Of a DNA stretch of 64,000 nt, positions 26,175 to 34,645 are shown piece by piece. The DNA is taken from contig NZ_CP183948.1 of assembly GCF_052056485.1 (NCBI RefSeq), forward strand, positions 3,596,001 through 3,660,000. The letters are read 5' to 3'. Origin of the DNA: Paenibacillus_AQ nitricinens. GTDB lineage: Bacteria > Bacillota > Bacilli > Paenibacillales > Paenibacillaceae. Below the pieces are notes generated by a model. It did no database searches. It was not told where the DNA came from and saw nothing but the letters and a program-made list of their open reading frames with translations. The position numbers were made by a program, and so were the translations under genes. Within the stretch, counting starts at the first letter, position 1. Every line of letters starts with the position of its first letter.

Positions 26175-27098
26175 ATGGCCCCCCCGAAACCCAATCGTGT
26201 CGTAGTCATTGGTACTGGAGCAGTTGGTACAACAACAGCCTATACATTACTGCTACGGAGACGTATGCCTGAGCTTGTACTTATTGACGTTAATCAAAAG
26301 AAAGCCCTTGGAGAAGCATTGGATATGAATCACGGTATGCCCTTTGTTGGTGGTGTGAAGCTATGGGCTGGTACATATGAAGATTGCCGGGAAGCGGATA
26401 TCATCATTGTAACTGCCGGTGCATCACAAAAACCGGGTGAAACCCGGATAGATCTTCTCCGCAAAAACATTTCAATTTTCAAAGATATCGTTCAAAAGAT
26501 CACCAAATATAATCAACATGCGATACTACTTATTGCTACTAATCCTGTAGATATTTTGTCATATGCCACTTTGAAAATAAGTGGTTTTGATCGCAGAAGA
26601 GTCATCGGTTCCGGAACGGTGCTGGATAGTGCACGTTTTCGCTATCTGATTGGACGCCACAAAGAAATTGATCCACGCAGTATTCATGGTCAGATTATCG
26701 GGGAACATGGGGACTCGGAACTTCCGGTTTGGAGTCTAGCGAATGTTGCCGGGATTGATCTCGGTTTTGACGAAGCTGAACAAGATGAAATATTCCAAGA
26801 TACTAAGAATGCCGCTTATGAAATTATTGATGCCAAAGGCTCAACCTCTTACGCAATAGCATTAGCACTAGATCGTATTGTAGTCTCCATTCTTCATAAT
26901 GAAGGCTCTGTATTGAACGTATCTACTTTATTGAATAATTATAACGGAGTTTCGGATGTCTACCTTGGCGCTCCTTGCGTCGTAGATCGGTCCGGTGTAC
27001 GAGAAGTACTAGATCTTCCATTGAATGAAACAGAACGAGCTCTATTCCAGAAATCTGCCGAGAAGCTTAAAGCTGAGATAGCTAAGCTGGAACTATAA
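26175..27098 (+). CDS. ldh: L-lactate dehydrogenase
   Basis: NAD-dependent reduction of pyruvate to L-lactate, cytoplasmic fermentation enzyme. 307 residues. The Rossmann motif VVVIGTGAVGTTTAY is at residue 9, the active loop AGASQKPGETR, the Arg/Asp pair TVLDSARFRYLIG and the catalytic His in GQIIGEHGDSELPVW. GEHGDSE and the lactate-type Gln loop favour Ldh over malate dehydrogenase. ATG at 26175 after a GAGGAG site. It is a single plus-strand gene; no Rex box was recognised. Confidence 0.94.
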   Translation: MAPPKPNRVVVIGTGAVGTTTAYTLLLRRRMPELVLIDVNQKKALGEALDMNHGMPFVGGVKLWAGTYEDCREADIIIVTAGASQKPGETRIDLLRKNISIFKDIVQKITKYNQHAILLIATNPVDILSYATLKISGFDRRRVIGSGTVLDSARFRYLIGRHKEIDPRSIHGQIIGEHGDSELPVWSLANVAGIDLGFDEAEQDEIFQDTKNAAYEIIDAKGSTSYAIALALDRIVVSILHNEGSVLNVSTLLNNYNGVSDVYLGAPCVVDRSGVREVLDLPLNETERALFQKSAEKLKAEIAKLEL

Positions 27099-27140
27099 GC
27101 AAAAGAATACATGGGGTTCTCCCTACTGTCATGATACAAT

Positions 27141-27162
27141 GGCCGGGGATAGCCCCTTTTTC
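27141..27162 (+). terminator. Short terminator after ldh
   Basis: GGGG ATAG CCCC followed by five T on the plus strand, about 45 bases past ldh. Confidence 0.5.
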
Positions 27163-27189
27163 CTGAAAAGAATTGCACTTAGAATTCTA

Positions 27190-28095
27190 TCAAATCTGGA
27201 TTTGCAATTTCGACATGGCTTCTTCCTTCTCACGGCTCGTGATATGCGTGTAAACCGTTGTTGTCTGAATGGAAGAGTGTCCCAGCAGCTCTTGAACCGT
27301 CCGCAGATCCGCACCTTTTCGTAGCAGCATGGTAGCGAATGAATGTCGTAGCTTATGGCTGGAATAGGGTCGACGTTGTGCAGCAGGCACATCCCTTTGG
27401 AAACGATCGAAGGTGTCCGCAGCGATTTGCTGAATGCCACGTATGGACAGTCTGCGTCCTTTTTGTGAAATGAACATAGCTTCCTCTTTACTGCGCCAAG
27501 GATTTAATCGTTCTTCAATCGCCAGATCGAGAAAAGGTACCACATCCTCTGGAATCGGTACATTACGCCATTTACGTCCCTTACCGAACACTCGAAGGGA
27601 ATGTCTTTCTACATTATAATCACTTAAATTAAGCGTGTGGACTTCCCCCACCCGAAGCCCCATATAGGACATCAGTAAAAAGACTGCTAAATTACGGCCT
27701 TTGTATTTCCCATCTATAGAAGACAAAAATCGCCCCAGATCACCCTCATCTAAGTAGACCGGCTCGCGATTGATCTCCGTTTTAGATTTCTTAATCCCAG
27801 CTGCAGGATTGGTTAGAAGCAATTCCAGCTCAATTAATGCCTTGAAAAAACAGTTAATTGAGGCATGCTTCCGGTTACGGGTAGCATCACTTACTCCACG
27901 TTCACGCACTGACGTAAGAAAAGAAATAACATGCAGCTTCTTTACGGACTCTAGCTTTTTACCATTCAGACTTTCTAAAAACTGTCTTACATCTACTAAA
28001 TAGGATTTCTGCGTATAGGGAGTGTAACCGGCATCCTTCATCCAGATTAAAAAAGCCTCAAGCCCCTCTTCGTAGTCTTCACTCCACTCATTCAT
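27190..28095 (-). CDS. Xer-like tyrosine recombinase
   Basis: 301 residues: an N-terminal SAM-like core-binding domain (about 1-95) and the catalytic domain. Catalytic residues visible are the Arg in MGLRVGEVHTLNL, HKLRHSFAT, the His in LLGHSSIQTTT and the Tyr in TVYTHI. All key residues are present. It is XerC/XerD-sized and closer to plain Xer/phage-integrase proteins than to XerS. It is convergent with ldh, with no attachment site or phage genes next to it. It could be a housekeeping Xer or a stray integrase; it is relevant to the dif-like sites further on. Confidence 0.88.
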   Translation of the reverse strand: MNEWSEDYEEGLEAFLIWMKDAGYTPYTQKSYLVDVRQFLESLNGKKLESVKKLHVISFLTSVRERGVSDATRNRKHASINCFFKALIELELLLTNPAAGIKKSKTEINREPVYLDEGDLGRFLSSIDGKYKGRNLAVFLLMSYMGLRVGEVHTLNLSDYNVERHSLRVFGKGRKWRNVPIPEDVVPFLDLAIEERLNPWRSKEEAMFISQKGRRLSIRGIQQIAADTFDRFQRDVPAAQRRPYSSHKLRHSFATMLLRKGADLRTVQELLGHSSIQTTTVYTHITSREKEEAMSKLQIQI

Positions 28096-28152
28096 GGCTT
28101 CGAGCCTCCCTTGATTTCGACAATCTATTGTACCATAGAATAGCTATAGGAA

Positions 28153-29055
28153 TTAAACTTTGCTGCTCCATTTTTCAGCATGCTTTTGCACAGCTTTTAA
28201 AAACTCTGTTAGAACAGGAGATTTCCATTTCTTATGATGATAGGCTATTTGAGTTGCAACCCGCTGGGATTCATCATTCCAATTCAACCTGGCTAACTTC
28301 CCTTCCGCTAATTCGTTGTTCACTGTAATCATTGGAATAAAAGCGATGCCTAGACCGGCCATAACACATTGCTTGATTGCCTCGATACTCCAAAACTCTA
28401 GTGTAGGGTCAGGAAATACCCCGTGGCTGTTTAAATGATGCTCGAACAAAGTACGGTAGCTACAACCGGTTTCCGTATGCAGTATCGTTTCTCCCTTAAG
28501 GTGTAGAGGCTCTACCTCCGAAAGATTAATTAGAGGGTGTTCCGGCGGGGCGATCAGGGTCATTTGTTCATGCACCAGAGTTTCTATATTCAGATCTTTA
28601 TCTTCCGTTTCGGGTTGCAGTAAGAAAGCCAGATCCAGTTCACCGGAACGAACTAGATCTGTTAGCTCCCAGCAGGCTCCAGGCTTCAGAAGAATTTGGA
28701 CCTTCGGATATTTAACACGAAACTCCTTGATAATGCCTGGTAAACGAAAAGCAGCCAGAGATTCAGGTGCGCCAATTCGTAAAGACCCTGTTAACTCACT
28801 CTCGGAGCGAAGAGCATCTTGCGCTAGAGAGTGCATTCTGGAGATCTCTTGTGCGAATGGAAGCAGACGGCGGCCTGCATCGGTTAGGATAATCTTTTTA
28901 CTGATCCGATCAAATAAAGGCTGACCTATTTCAGTCTCTAGCGCTTGGATCTGTGCGGTAATACTGGATTGTGCATAATCAAGCTTCTGTGCAGCACGGG
29001 TGAAGCTTCCAGTTTCCACTACAACTATAAAGGTAAAAAGATGACGTGATTCCAT
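28153..29055 (-). CDS. LysR family transcriptional regulator
   Basis: 300 residues with an N-terminal winged HTH (TFIVVVETGSFTRAAQKLDYAQSSI, then ALETEIGQPLF) and a C-terminal substrate-binding domain. The ORF runs to 29109, but the ATG at 29055 follows AGGGGG and keeps the operator at 29077-29101 outside the gene. It is divergent from an APC transporter gene, the usual regulator/target layout, so it probably controls amino acid export or import by that protein. Confidence 0.88.
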   Translation of the reverse strand: MESRHLFTFIVVVETGSFTRAAQKLDYAQSSITAQIQALETEIGQPLFDRISKKIILTDAGRRLLPFAQEISRMHSLAQDALRSESELTGSLRIGAPESLAAFRLPGIIKEFRVKYPKVQILLKPGACWELTDLVRSGELDLAFLLQPETEDKDLNIETLVHEQMTLIAPPEHPLINLSEVEPLHLKGETILHTETGCSYRTLFEHHLNSHGVFPDPTLEFWSIEAIKQCVMAGLGIAFIPMITVNNELAEGKLARLNWNDESQRVATQIAYHHKKWKSPVLTEFLKAVQKHAEKWSSKV

Positions 29056-29076
29056 AGATGCCCCCTGAATAATAGT

Positions 29077-29101
29077 TATCCATCGGAATTTCGAATGGAT
29101 A
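29077..29101. promoter_or_regulatory. Palindromic operator between the lysR gene and the APC gene
   Basis: TATCCAT and ATGGATA form perfect 7-base arms with an 11-base spacer, the T-N11-A layout bound by LysR proteins. A further half site, AATGGAT, lies near 29126. Confidence 0.65.
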
Positions 29102-29183
29102 CTATTCAAAAAATCTGTTTTTCCAATGGATCTATTATCTGCTACTCTATAACAAAAGACAATGAAAGCAGGATTAAAAAATT

Positions 29184-30506
29184 ATGAAAGATTCAAGTTC
29201 AACCACTTTACGAAGAAACATCGGCATGCCGCAAGCCATAGCTCTTTATATCGGTGCTGTATTGGGCTCAGGAGTCTTAATCGTTCCCGGGCTGGCTGCA
29301 GAAATGGCTGGTCCCGCTTCATTACTGGCATGGGGATTTATGACGCTGTTGATTTTGCCAATGGCCTTATCGATGGGCCTGCTCTCTGCCAAATTCCCTA
29401 ACGCTGGAGGCGTGTCCCACTTCGTTACCCTTGCTTTCGGACCTAAAGCCGGATCTTTAGTGGGCTGGTTCTTCCTAATGTCCGTTCCGATTGGTGCGCC
29501 TGTCGCTGCGCTGACTGGAGCTGGTTATATGACAGCCGCCATGGGCTGGGATGAACCCGCGAGAATTACTATCGCTGCGGTGATGTTGGCCATTGGGCTA
29601 ATTACAAACTGGATTGGTATGCAAGTGGCGGGAAAGGTACAAATTGCTGTAGTGATTGCGATTGTAGCTGTCCTCGTCTTCTCGTTTGCTACTGCGCTTC
29701 CGCGGATGGAGGTTGAACACTTCACTCCCTTCGCCCCACACGGTTGGATGAGCATTGGACAGGCTGCAGCGATCCTATTTTGGTGTTTTATTGGTTGGGA
29801 AGCTGTCTCACATCTCTCTGAGGAGTTCAAAGATCCACAACGTGCTGCAGTTAAAGGTGTGACCATCGCTGCTATTATTGTAGGTGTTCTATATTTCTTA
29901 TCCGCTTTAGCAACGGTTGGCACACAAAGCTACCTTAAAGGTGGGTCGAGTACTTCACTTGTCTGGATCATCAGCCAGCCTCTTGGACGCTGGGGAGGAT
30001 TTATCGCAGGACTCACAGGTCTCTTCATCTGTACCGCCACCATTATTGCTTATGCCGGTGCCGCTTCGCGAGTGGCTTATGCCTTATCACGTCAGGGCTA
30101 TGCCCCGCAATGGATGGGCAGACTATCCAAACCATATCATACCCCTATCGGAGGGATAGCTTTCCTGCTGCTCTGTTTTGTAACGGTCATATCACTCTAC
30201 AGCAGCGGAATGATATCTATCACTACATTGATCCAGTTTCCAAATGCGACATTTATCCTGACTTATATCGGAGGCTGTGCCGCGGGGATACGCCTTCTTA
30301 AGGGAAGCAGATTAGGCGTAACGATTAGCTGGATCTCTTTTCTAGCTACCGCCGCTGTGTTTCCTTTTACAGGCTGGGCGATAGGCTATCCGTTGCTTAT
30401 TACTTTGATGTTTATTTTGATCTTCCGTATCAAACATAAACAAGCGGTAACCGGAAAGAAGGATTTAAGCCGTGAAAGGTATGAAGGTCAACGAAAAGTA
30501 TTATAA
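29184..30506 (+). CDS. APC-family amino acid transporter, YjeH-like
   Basis: 440 residues, about twelve hydrophobic segments. The N-terminus IALYIGAVLGSGVLIVPGLAAEMAGPAS is typical of YjeH, the methionine/branched-chain exporter. The middle ILFWCFIGWEAVSHLSEEFKDPQRA has the conserved Glu and GWE. The ATG at 29184 is preceded by an AGCAGGA site. It is divergent from the LysR gene. Export rather than uptake is inferred from family resemblance only. A strong terminator follows. Confidence 0.85.
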   Translation: MKDSSSTTLRRNIGMPQAIALYIGAVLGSGVLIVPGLAAEMAGPASLLAWGFMTLLILPMALSMGLLSAKFPNAGGVSHFVTLAFGPKAGSLVGWFFLMSVPIGAPVAALTGAGYMTAAMGWDEPARITIAAVMLAIGLITNWIGMQVAGKVQIAVVIAIVAVLVFSFATALPRMEVEHFTPFAPHGWMSIGQAAAILFWCFIGWEAVSHLSEEFKDPQRAAVKGVTIAAIIVGVLYFLSALATVGTQSYLKGGSSTSLVWIISQPLGRWGGFIAGLTGLFICTATIIAYAGAASRVAYALSRQGYAPQWMGRLSKPYHTPIGGIAFLLLCFVTVISLYSSGMISITTLIQFPNATFILTYIGGCAAGIRLLKGSRLGVTISWISFLATAAVFPFTGWAIGYPLLITLMFILIFRIKHKQAVTGKKDLSRERYEGQRKVL

Positions 30507-30518
30507 ATTATAAAGATC

Positions 30519-30563
30519 AGCAACCCGTAACTCGTCCTTTGCCAGGATTAGTTACGGGTTGCT
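30519..30563 (+). terminator. Terminator after the YjeH-like gene
   Basis: Perfect AGCAACCCGTAACT/AGTTACGGGTTGCT arms, then T-rich sequence. Confidence 0.88.
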
Positions 30564-30654
30564 TCTATTTCATTTTCGTTTCAGCAGCTCCTTAGATGGT
30601 TATGGAATGAAGAGGGTAAACTATACTATGACCAGACAAAGGAGACGATACATC

Positions 30655-31611
30655 ATGCCAAATCAACCAAAGATTGTTCTTGAGCCAGCAGCGCAGGAAT
30701 TTGCCGATGCTAATTCCAAACCTCCATTCCTTCCTGATCTTGGACCAGAAAAAGGCCGAGAAACGGTAGATAGCGTACAATCCAGTGATATATATAAACC
30801 TGAAGTAGATATTGAAGATCTAATGGTACCAGGTGGACCTAACGGTGATGTTTCTGTAAGAATTGTTCGCCCTCCTAGTTCCTCTTCCGCGCCGCAGCCT
30901 GTCATCCTTTACATTCATGGTGCAGGTTGGGTGTTTGGTAATGCACATACGCATGACCGTCTGATACGTGAACTAGCTGTCGGAGCGGAGGCTGCTATTG
31001 TTTTTCCAAATTATAGCCTCTCTCCGGAAGCAAAATATCCTACAGCCATCGAAGAGATCTATGCTGTTCTGAAATGGATCGCTGAACAGGGAAGTGATCA
31101 TGCCCTTGATGCTAGCAAGCTATCCATAGGTGGTGATAGTGTCGGTGGGAATATGGCAGCCGCCATTACGCTTATGGCAAAAGAACGCAGTGGCCCAAAG
31201 ATAGAGAAACAACTTTTGTTCTATCCGGTAACGGATGCCTCCTTTGATACCGAATCCTATCATGAGTTTGCCGAAGGATATTTCTTGCAGCGTGATGGAA
31301 TGAAATGGTTCTGGGATCAATATACAACTGACCCCGAGGAGCGGAAGCAGATCACAGCCTCCCCGCTTCGAGCTAGTGTTGATCAGTTACGAGATCTACC
31401 CGAAGCACTAGTCATAACGGGTGAAGCAGACGTTCTACGTGATGAAGGTGAGGCTTATGCTGCCAAATTACGTGAAGCTGGAGTCACAGTCACGGCAGTT
31501 CGTTTTCAAGGGATCATACATGATTTTGTGATGCTAAATCCTTTAGCTGAAACCAATGCCAAAAAAGCCGCCATAAAGCTGGCGACGTCATGGCTTCGTG
31601 AAGGCTTCTAA
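30655..31611 (+). CDS. Alpha/beta hydrolase, HSL-type esterase
   Basis: Predicted carboxylesterase of about 318 residues. Family landmarks are the oxyanion motif YIHGAGWVFG (HGGG-like), the nucleophile Ser in GGDSVGGNMA, the Asp in ITGEADVLRDEG and the His in IIHDFVM. The frame is open from 30559, but the ATG at 30655 follows AAAGGAG and is taken as the start. No signal peptide is seen, so it is cytoplasmic. Single gene with a perfect terminator; substrate unknown. Confidence 0.88.
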   Translation: MPNQPKIVLEPAAQEFADANSKPPFLPDLGPEKGRETVDSVQSSDIYKPEVDIEDLMVPGGPNGDVSVRIVRPPSSSSAPQPVILYIHGAGWVFGNAHTHDRLIRELAVGAEAAIVFPNYSLSPEAKYPTAIEEIYAVLKWIAEQGSDHALDASKLSIGGDSVGGNMAAAITLMAKERSGPKIEKQLLFYPVTDASFDTESYHEFAEGYFLQRDGMKWFWDQYTTDPEERKQITASPLRASVDQLRDLPEALVITGEADVLRDEGEAYAAKLREAGVTVTAVRFQGIIHDFVMLNPLAETNAKKAAIKLATSWLREGF

Positions 31612-31635
31612 ACAAATATGTTCTTTCACCAAATT

Positions 31636-31667
31636 AAAGAAAGCCTGCACATTTGCAGGCTTTCTTT
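31636..31667 (+). terminator. Terminator after the esterase gene
   Basis: Perfect AAAGAAAGCCTGCA/TGCAGGCTTTCTTT arms with a 4-base loop. Confidence 0.9.
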
Positions 31668-31782
31668 AATTATGAGTTTAATGTTGTTTCTATAGCAGAA
31701 TACCTTTGAGGGTCCTCCTTTTCGTAGCTCGAAGCTCCCTTATTTGTGAAAAGTACTTTCTTATAGGACAGTACCTTTTATT

Positions 31783-31810
31783 AGTTTACATAATAATGAT
31801 TATGTGAACT
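31783..31810. repeat. dif-like Xer site (AGTTTACATAA, centre TAATGA, TTATGTGAACT)
   Basis: 11-6-11 architecture, as in bacterial dif sites. The left arm reads TTATGTAAACT on the other strand, the same as the XerD arm I recall for the Bacillus subtilis dif. The symmetry continues to TTAGT/ACTAA. It lies 40 bases past gerPE, in a 240-base gap between convergent genes that otherwise holds only the esterase terminator. No T run follows, so a terminator is less likely but not excluded. Confidence 0.6.
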
Positions 31811-31850
31811 AATTTATTTTTATAAAATAAGTATCAACAAATATGCCAAA

Positions 31851-32231
31851 TTACCCCTCAACTTCTGAAGCCATTTCTCGCTTGAACTCACTGGTTCGAC
31901 TCTCCAGATGAACAGAGCCACCATTTCCAATCTGGAAGGTCGTCCCAGACCCAATCGATAAAATCCTAATACATTGCATATTAATCGTTGATTCCTTGGA
32001 ATCATTCAAAATCTCAACTTCATCTTCATTCACTTGCTTCGCCCATGCCATGAATGGGATCTCTAAGGGTGAAGCCTCTCTATTACTGCTATTAATCTCT
32101 TTTATGTTATATAGGTAATTTTCTTTACTTCCCACAAATTTAGACTGAATCCGCTCTACAGATCCACATAAGAAAATCGAACTGTCAGACAGATTATTAA
32201 TGTATACATCTTGAATACGTGAGTTGTGCAT
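31851..32231 (-). CDS. gerPE: Spore germination protein GerPE
   Basis: Fifth protein of the gerP operon, which helps germinants pass the spore coat. 126 residues. Two Ger-P type repeats are visible: INNLSDSSIFLCGSVERIQSK at the N-terminus and ILSIGSGTTFQIGNGGSVHLESR at the C-terminus, joined by a variable middle. Starts 3 bases after gerPD. The usual next gene, gerPF, is not seen downstream; a dif-like site is there instead. Confidence 0.82.
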   Translation of the reverse strand: MHNSRIQDVYINNLSDSSIFLCGSVERIQSKFVGSKENYLYNIKEINSSNREASPLEIPFMAWAKQVNEDEVEILNDSKESTINMQCIRILSIGSGTTFQIGNGGSVHLESRTSEFKREMASEVEG

Positions 32232-32233
32232 TG

Positions 32234-32410
32234 TTAACTGCCTTTTTTGACTTGATCCGGAGCACTTGGAGTATATTCTATCACGCTGTCAAACGCCGAA
32301 GAACAATTAATCATCTGTGTATCCCCTACTAAAAATACCGAAGAACCTGATATCGAAACCACTTTTACTGCGTTTACATTTATGTCTCTGTTAATCACGG
32401 TTATTTTCAT
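32234..32410 (-). CDS. gerPD: Spore germination protein GerPD (58 residues)
   Basis: Small ORF found by reading the minus strand after gerPC. It begins MKITVINRDINVNAVKV and has the core SISGSSVFLVGDTQMINCSS, matching the GerPD pattern (V.NR….SSSVF.IGD…..L). 58 residues, the usual GerPD size. Its ATG at 32410 lies 20 bases inside the gerPC reading frame, so the two genes overlap. The stop is followed at once by the gerPE start. It completes the order PA-PB-PC-PD-PE. Confidence 0.85.
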   Translation of the reverse strand: MKITVINRDINVNAVKVVSISGSSVFLVGDTQMINCSSAFDSVIEYTPSAPDQVKKGS

Positions 32411-33011
32411 GCGGCTCCCGCCTTCCTGTTATGTTTATTTCCAAATGCCGTTCTACCGCCGTAACAATATCTCGTTTGATTTGCTCAACAATAGAAGTAC
32501 TTTCCTCTTCTGTGTATCTACGCCCTTCTTCTGCGGCAGGAAGCTGGCTTACATAGTCGTTAATTCGGCCATCCATCTGATTCAGCAGATCCTGAGTTAC
32601 CATTTGGATATAGTTCTCATCAATACTTAAGTTCTGCTCTTTTTCTAACCGTGAAAATTGTGAGGGAACTTCCTCTTGGACATACTTCAGGATCTCTGGA
32701 CGAATCTTATCCGATAAGGCGGTTGCAGTTGGTGCCCCTTCCTCTTGCTGACCGATAGGTTTTCCATTGACGATCGCTTCATCCAGATTATTTCCCTCAT
32801 TTGGTGTTATGCCTATATTTAAAGTGCCTTCCAGCTTCTCGATTTTTAATTGTTCAAAATGATAATTTATAGGTCCTATACTTGCAGCTTTATTATTCTT
32901 TATGCTGTCCACATCCCCTTTTAAATCTTGGAGCTGCTTCTCCAGCTGCTGAATCTTTTCTGATTGTAATCTTAATGTATTAAAGACTTGCTGAATATAA
33001 TACGGGTGCAT
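32391..33011 (-). CDS. gerPC: Spore germination protein GerPC
   Basis: 206 residues. An N-terminal coiled-coil (RLQSEKIQQLEKQLQDLK) is followed by the GerPC core IGPINYHFEQLKIEKLEGTLNIGITPNEG. The C-terminal half is acidic and helical. ATG at 33011 after AGGAGGGGG. It is the longest gerP product and is thought to anchor the operon products in the coat. Its 3' end overlaps gerPD by 20 bases. Confidence 0.9.
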   Translation of the reverse strand: MHPYYIQQVFNTLRLQSEKIQQLEKQLQDLKGDVDSIKNNKAASIGPINYHFEQLKIEKLEGTLNIGITPNEGNNLDEAIVNGKPIGQQEEGAPTATALSDKIRPEILKYVQEEVPSQFSRLEKEQNLSIDENYIQMVTQDLLNQMDGRINDYVSQLPAAEEGRRYTEEESTSIVEQIKRDIVTAVERHLEINITGRREPHENNRD

Positions 33012-33059
33012 ACAACCCCCTCCTATGGTTTATTGTATGCGAAGGAGATGAGCCTGATT

Positions 33060-33281
33060 CTAGCGTGTATATAGTTCAGTTGGTGGAGGCAAGGGTACAA
33101 GAGGTGAATCACTTACCGCTGGTGATGGCACAGGAGAAGCTTCAGGAACGTCACTAGACTGATAACTGTGAGACAAAGCATTAATTCGCCCGGAAGTACC
33201 AATCTGCAGAACCGATGAATTTGAGATCGTACCAATTTTCAGATGATTAACCGATATGCACTGATACACCGTAATATTCAT
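33060..33281 (-). CDS. gerPB: Spore germination protein GerPB
   Basis: 73 residues. The conserved core YQCISVNHLKIGTISNSSVLQIGTSGRINALS closely fits GerPB, followed by a Pro-rich tail (SPVPSPAVSDSPLVPLPPP), as usual. ATG at 33281 after AAGGGTGGG. It lies 12 bases after gerPA and 48 before gerPC, in one operon presumably switched on late in the mother cell. Confidence 0.88.
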   Translation of the reverse strand: MNITVYQCISVNHLKIGTISNSSVLQIGTSGRINALSHSYQSSDVPEASPVPSPAVSDSPLVPLPPPTELYTR

Positions 33282-33293
33282 GTAAACCCACCC

Positions 33294-33521
33294 TTAAGGA
33301 GGCGATACTTGATCCACCACATCTGAATCCATTGTGTTTGTACTGCTGGCTGCATTATTCGTAATATTTGTACCTATGGAGTCACCTATGGAGAAGGAGT
33401 TGGCACCGGCATAGATTTTGGAGTTACTGCTCAAGATAACGGATGCCGTATTTCCTACTAAGACTGTGGAACTAGGGCCCACGCTGTTGATTTTAATGTT
33501 GCCGATGATTGAAACCACCAA
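33294..33521 (-). CDS. gerPA: Spore germination protein of the GerPA/GerPF family
   Basis: 75 residues with the GerPA/PF pattern: VSIIGNIKINSVGPSSTVLVGNTASVI, then YAGANSFSIGDSI. GerPA and GerPF are alike; first position in the operon favours GerPA. The start is a TTG at 33521 or GTG at 33518, both after GGGAGGAG. It is divergent from the Hsp20-like gene, and about 110 bases between them hold the promoters. Confidence 0.85.
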   Translation of the reverse strand: MVVSIIGNIKINSVGPSSTVLVGNTASVILSSNSKIYAGANSFSIGDSIGTNITNNAASSTNTMDSDVVDQVSPP

Positions 33522-33633
33522 ACCACTCCTCCCTTCGGAATGATAACCTATTCTATGTAGATATCCGCCCAGATGTCACTGAATAAGTCATATGCCCATA
33601 CAATGGATAAAAAACTAAGGAGGTTCAGCGTTC

Positions 33634-34092
33634 ATGAGCCCCAATAAATCGAACCCTTTAGATTGGATGAACGAAGATCCCTTTTTTAAGAAAAAGTTAT
33701 CCTTAAAGTCGCTTGAAGAGCAGTGGAAGCTGGATCCAAACCAGATCGATGGTTATGTCGAAAAAATAATCAGAGAAGCTACCGCAGCCACCTCTTCATC
33801 TTTTACCGAAGAAACCTCAAGTCTGCATGTGGAGCATTTGGACACACATAATTATCTAATTACTAAAATTCGTATTCCAAATGGTATTCACCCCGAAAGT
33901 GTATGGGCACAAATCAACCGAACCCAAATCAAATTAAGTGGTCTTGGAAAAGATCATAGCGAGATCATCCCACTCCCCATTCCAGTCAATCCGGATCAGA
34001 GCAGAGGCACTTATAAACAAGGCTCATTACAATTCAGAATGCTAAAAATGTCAGCAGGTAAATTTAGAGATATAGATATCCGTTATTTATAA
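33634..34092 (+). CDS. Hsp20/alpha-crystallin-like protein, probably spore-associated
   Basis: 152 residues. The last 90 residues resemble an alpha-crystallin domain: LDTHNYLITKIRIPNGIHPESVWAQI, TQIKLSGLG and a final GSLQFRMLK. Ribosome binding site AAGGAGGTTCAGCG before the ATG at 33634. The N-terminus is DWMNEDPFF. Divergent placement next to gerP suggests a coat-related role, as known for Hsp20-like coat proteins such as CotM; this is inference. Confidence 0.7.
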   Translation: MSPNKSNPLDWMNEDPFFKKKLSLKSLEEQWKLDPNQIDGYVEKIIREATAATSSSFTEETSSLHVEHLDTHNYLITKIRIPNGIHPESVWAQINRTQIKLSGLGKDHSEIIPLPIPVNPDQSRGTYKQGSLQFRMLKMSAGKFRDIDIRYL

Positions 34093-34162
34093 AAAATCCT
34101 TAAAATCCCTCCTTTTCGCTCGTCCAAGTGGCGATCTCTCCTCAAAAAAACGTTTTAAAACT

Positions 34163-34214
34163 AAAACAGCGTATAATTTAAGTTATGCGCTGTTTTTTAG
34201 GGCATTTTTTGCCC
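34163..34214 (+). terminator. Terminator pair after the Hsp20-like gene
   Basis: AAAACAGCG/CGCTGTTTT stem with a T run (34163-34198), followed by a second small hairpin GGGCA/TGCCC at 34200-34214. Confidence 0.8.
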
Positions 34215-34328
34215 TTATTTATCCTTTATTTCATCTGCAATTACAAAGGAATTTATAAGCTTCATTCTCCGAACTTTAAGGTTCCCTCGCTCATAAGATA
34301 GGGTATCAATCGCAAAGGTGGGCTATTT

Positions 34329-34505
34329 ATGTCCAAAAACAAGCGCGGCAAAGCACTTTGGCGTATGCCATCCCGAGGCAGAGGAACATGTCTGATCTGC
34401 GGCAGCACTCGTATTAAGCTTTTGTATATCGGAAAAGGACTTTCAGGCGAAAAGGTTAACGTGTGTAAGAAATGCGAGGGTAAACAAGTAACTAACAATA
34501 ACTGA
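34329..34505 (+). CDS. Small zinc-ribbon protein, not recognised
   Basis: 58 residues read directly from the plus strand; an antisense frame hides it. It begins MSKNKRGKALWRMPSRGRGT, very basic, then CLICGSTRIK and CKKCEGKQ: two CxxC pairs 20 residues apart, a zinc-ribbon layout. Ribosome binding site AAAGGTGGG lies 7 bases before the ATG. A basic head plus ribbon suggests RNA or ribosome binding, but no function is known to me. It stands alone between the gerP region and a GNAT gene. Confidence 0.75.
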   Translation: MSKNKRGKALWRMPSRGRGTCLICGSTRIKLLYIGKGLSGEKVNVCKKCEGKQVTNNN

Positions 34506-34551
34506 ACAAAATTGTTCAGAGGTTCCAGTCATCATTTATTACAAGGCGAAC

Positions 34552-34621
34552 GGATTACTAAAAAAGTGCAATCCTGTCATCGAGCCTCGATGAAAACGAA
34601 TCACACTTTGCTTAGTAATCC
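34552..34621. terminator. Long compound stem-loop between the zinc-ribbon and GNAT genes
   Basis: GGATTACTAA/TTAGTAATCC outer arms, AGTG/CACT middle arms and an inner ATCGAG/CTCGAT. It probably ends transcription from both sides. Confidence 0.6.
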
Positions 34622-34645
34622 TCCACTTCAAAAACTATAGGAGTT

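Noticed and set aside
27190..28095. The 301-residue recombinase as part of a prophage
   Set aside because: No phage structural genes, tRNA or att-like repeats were seen around it.
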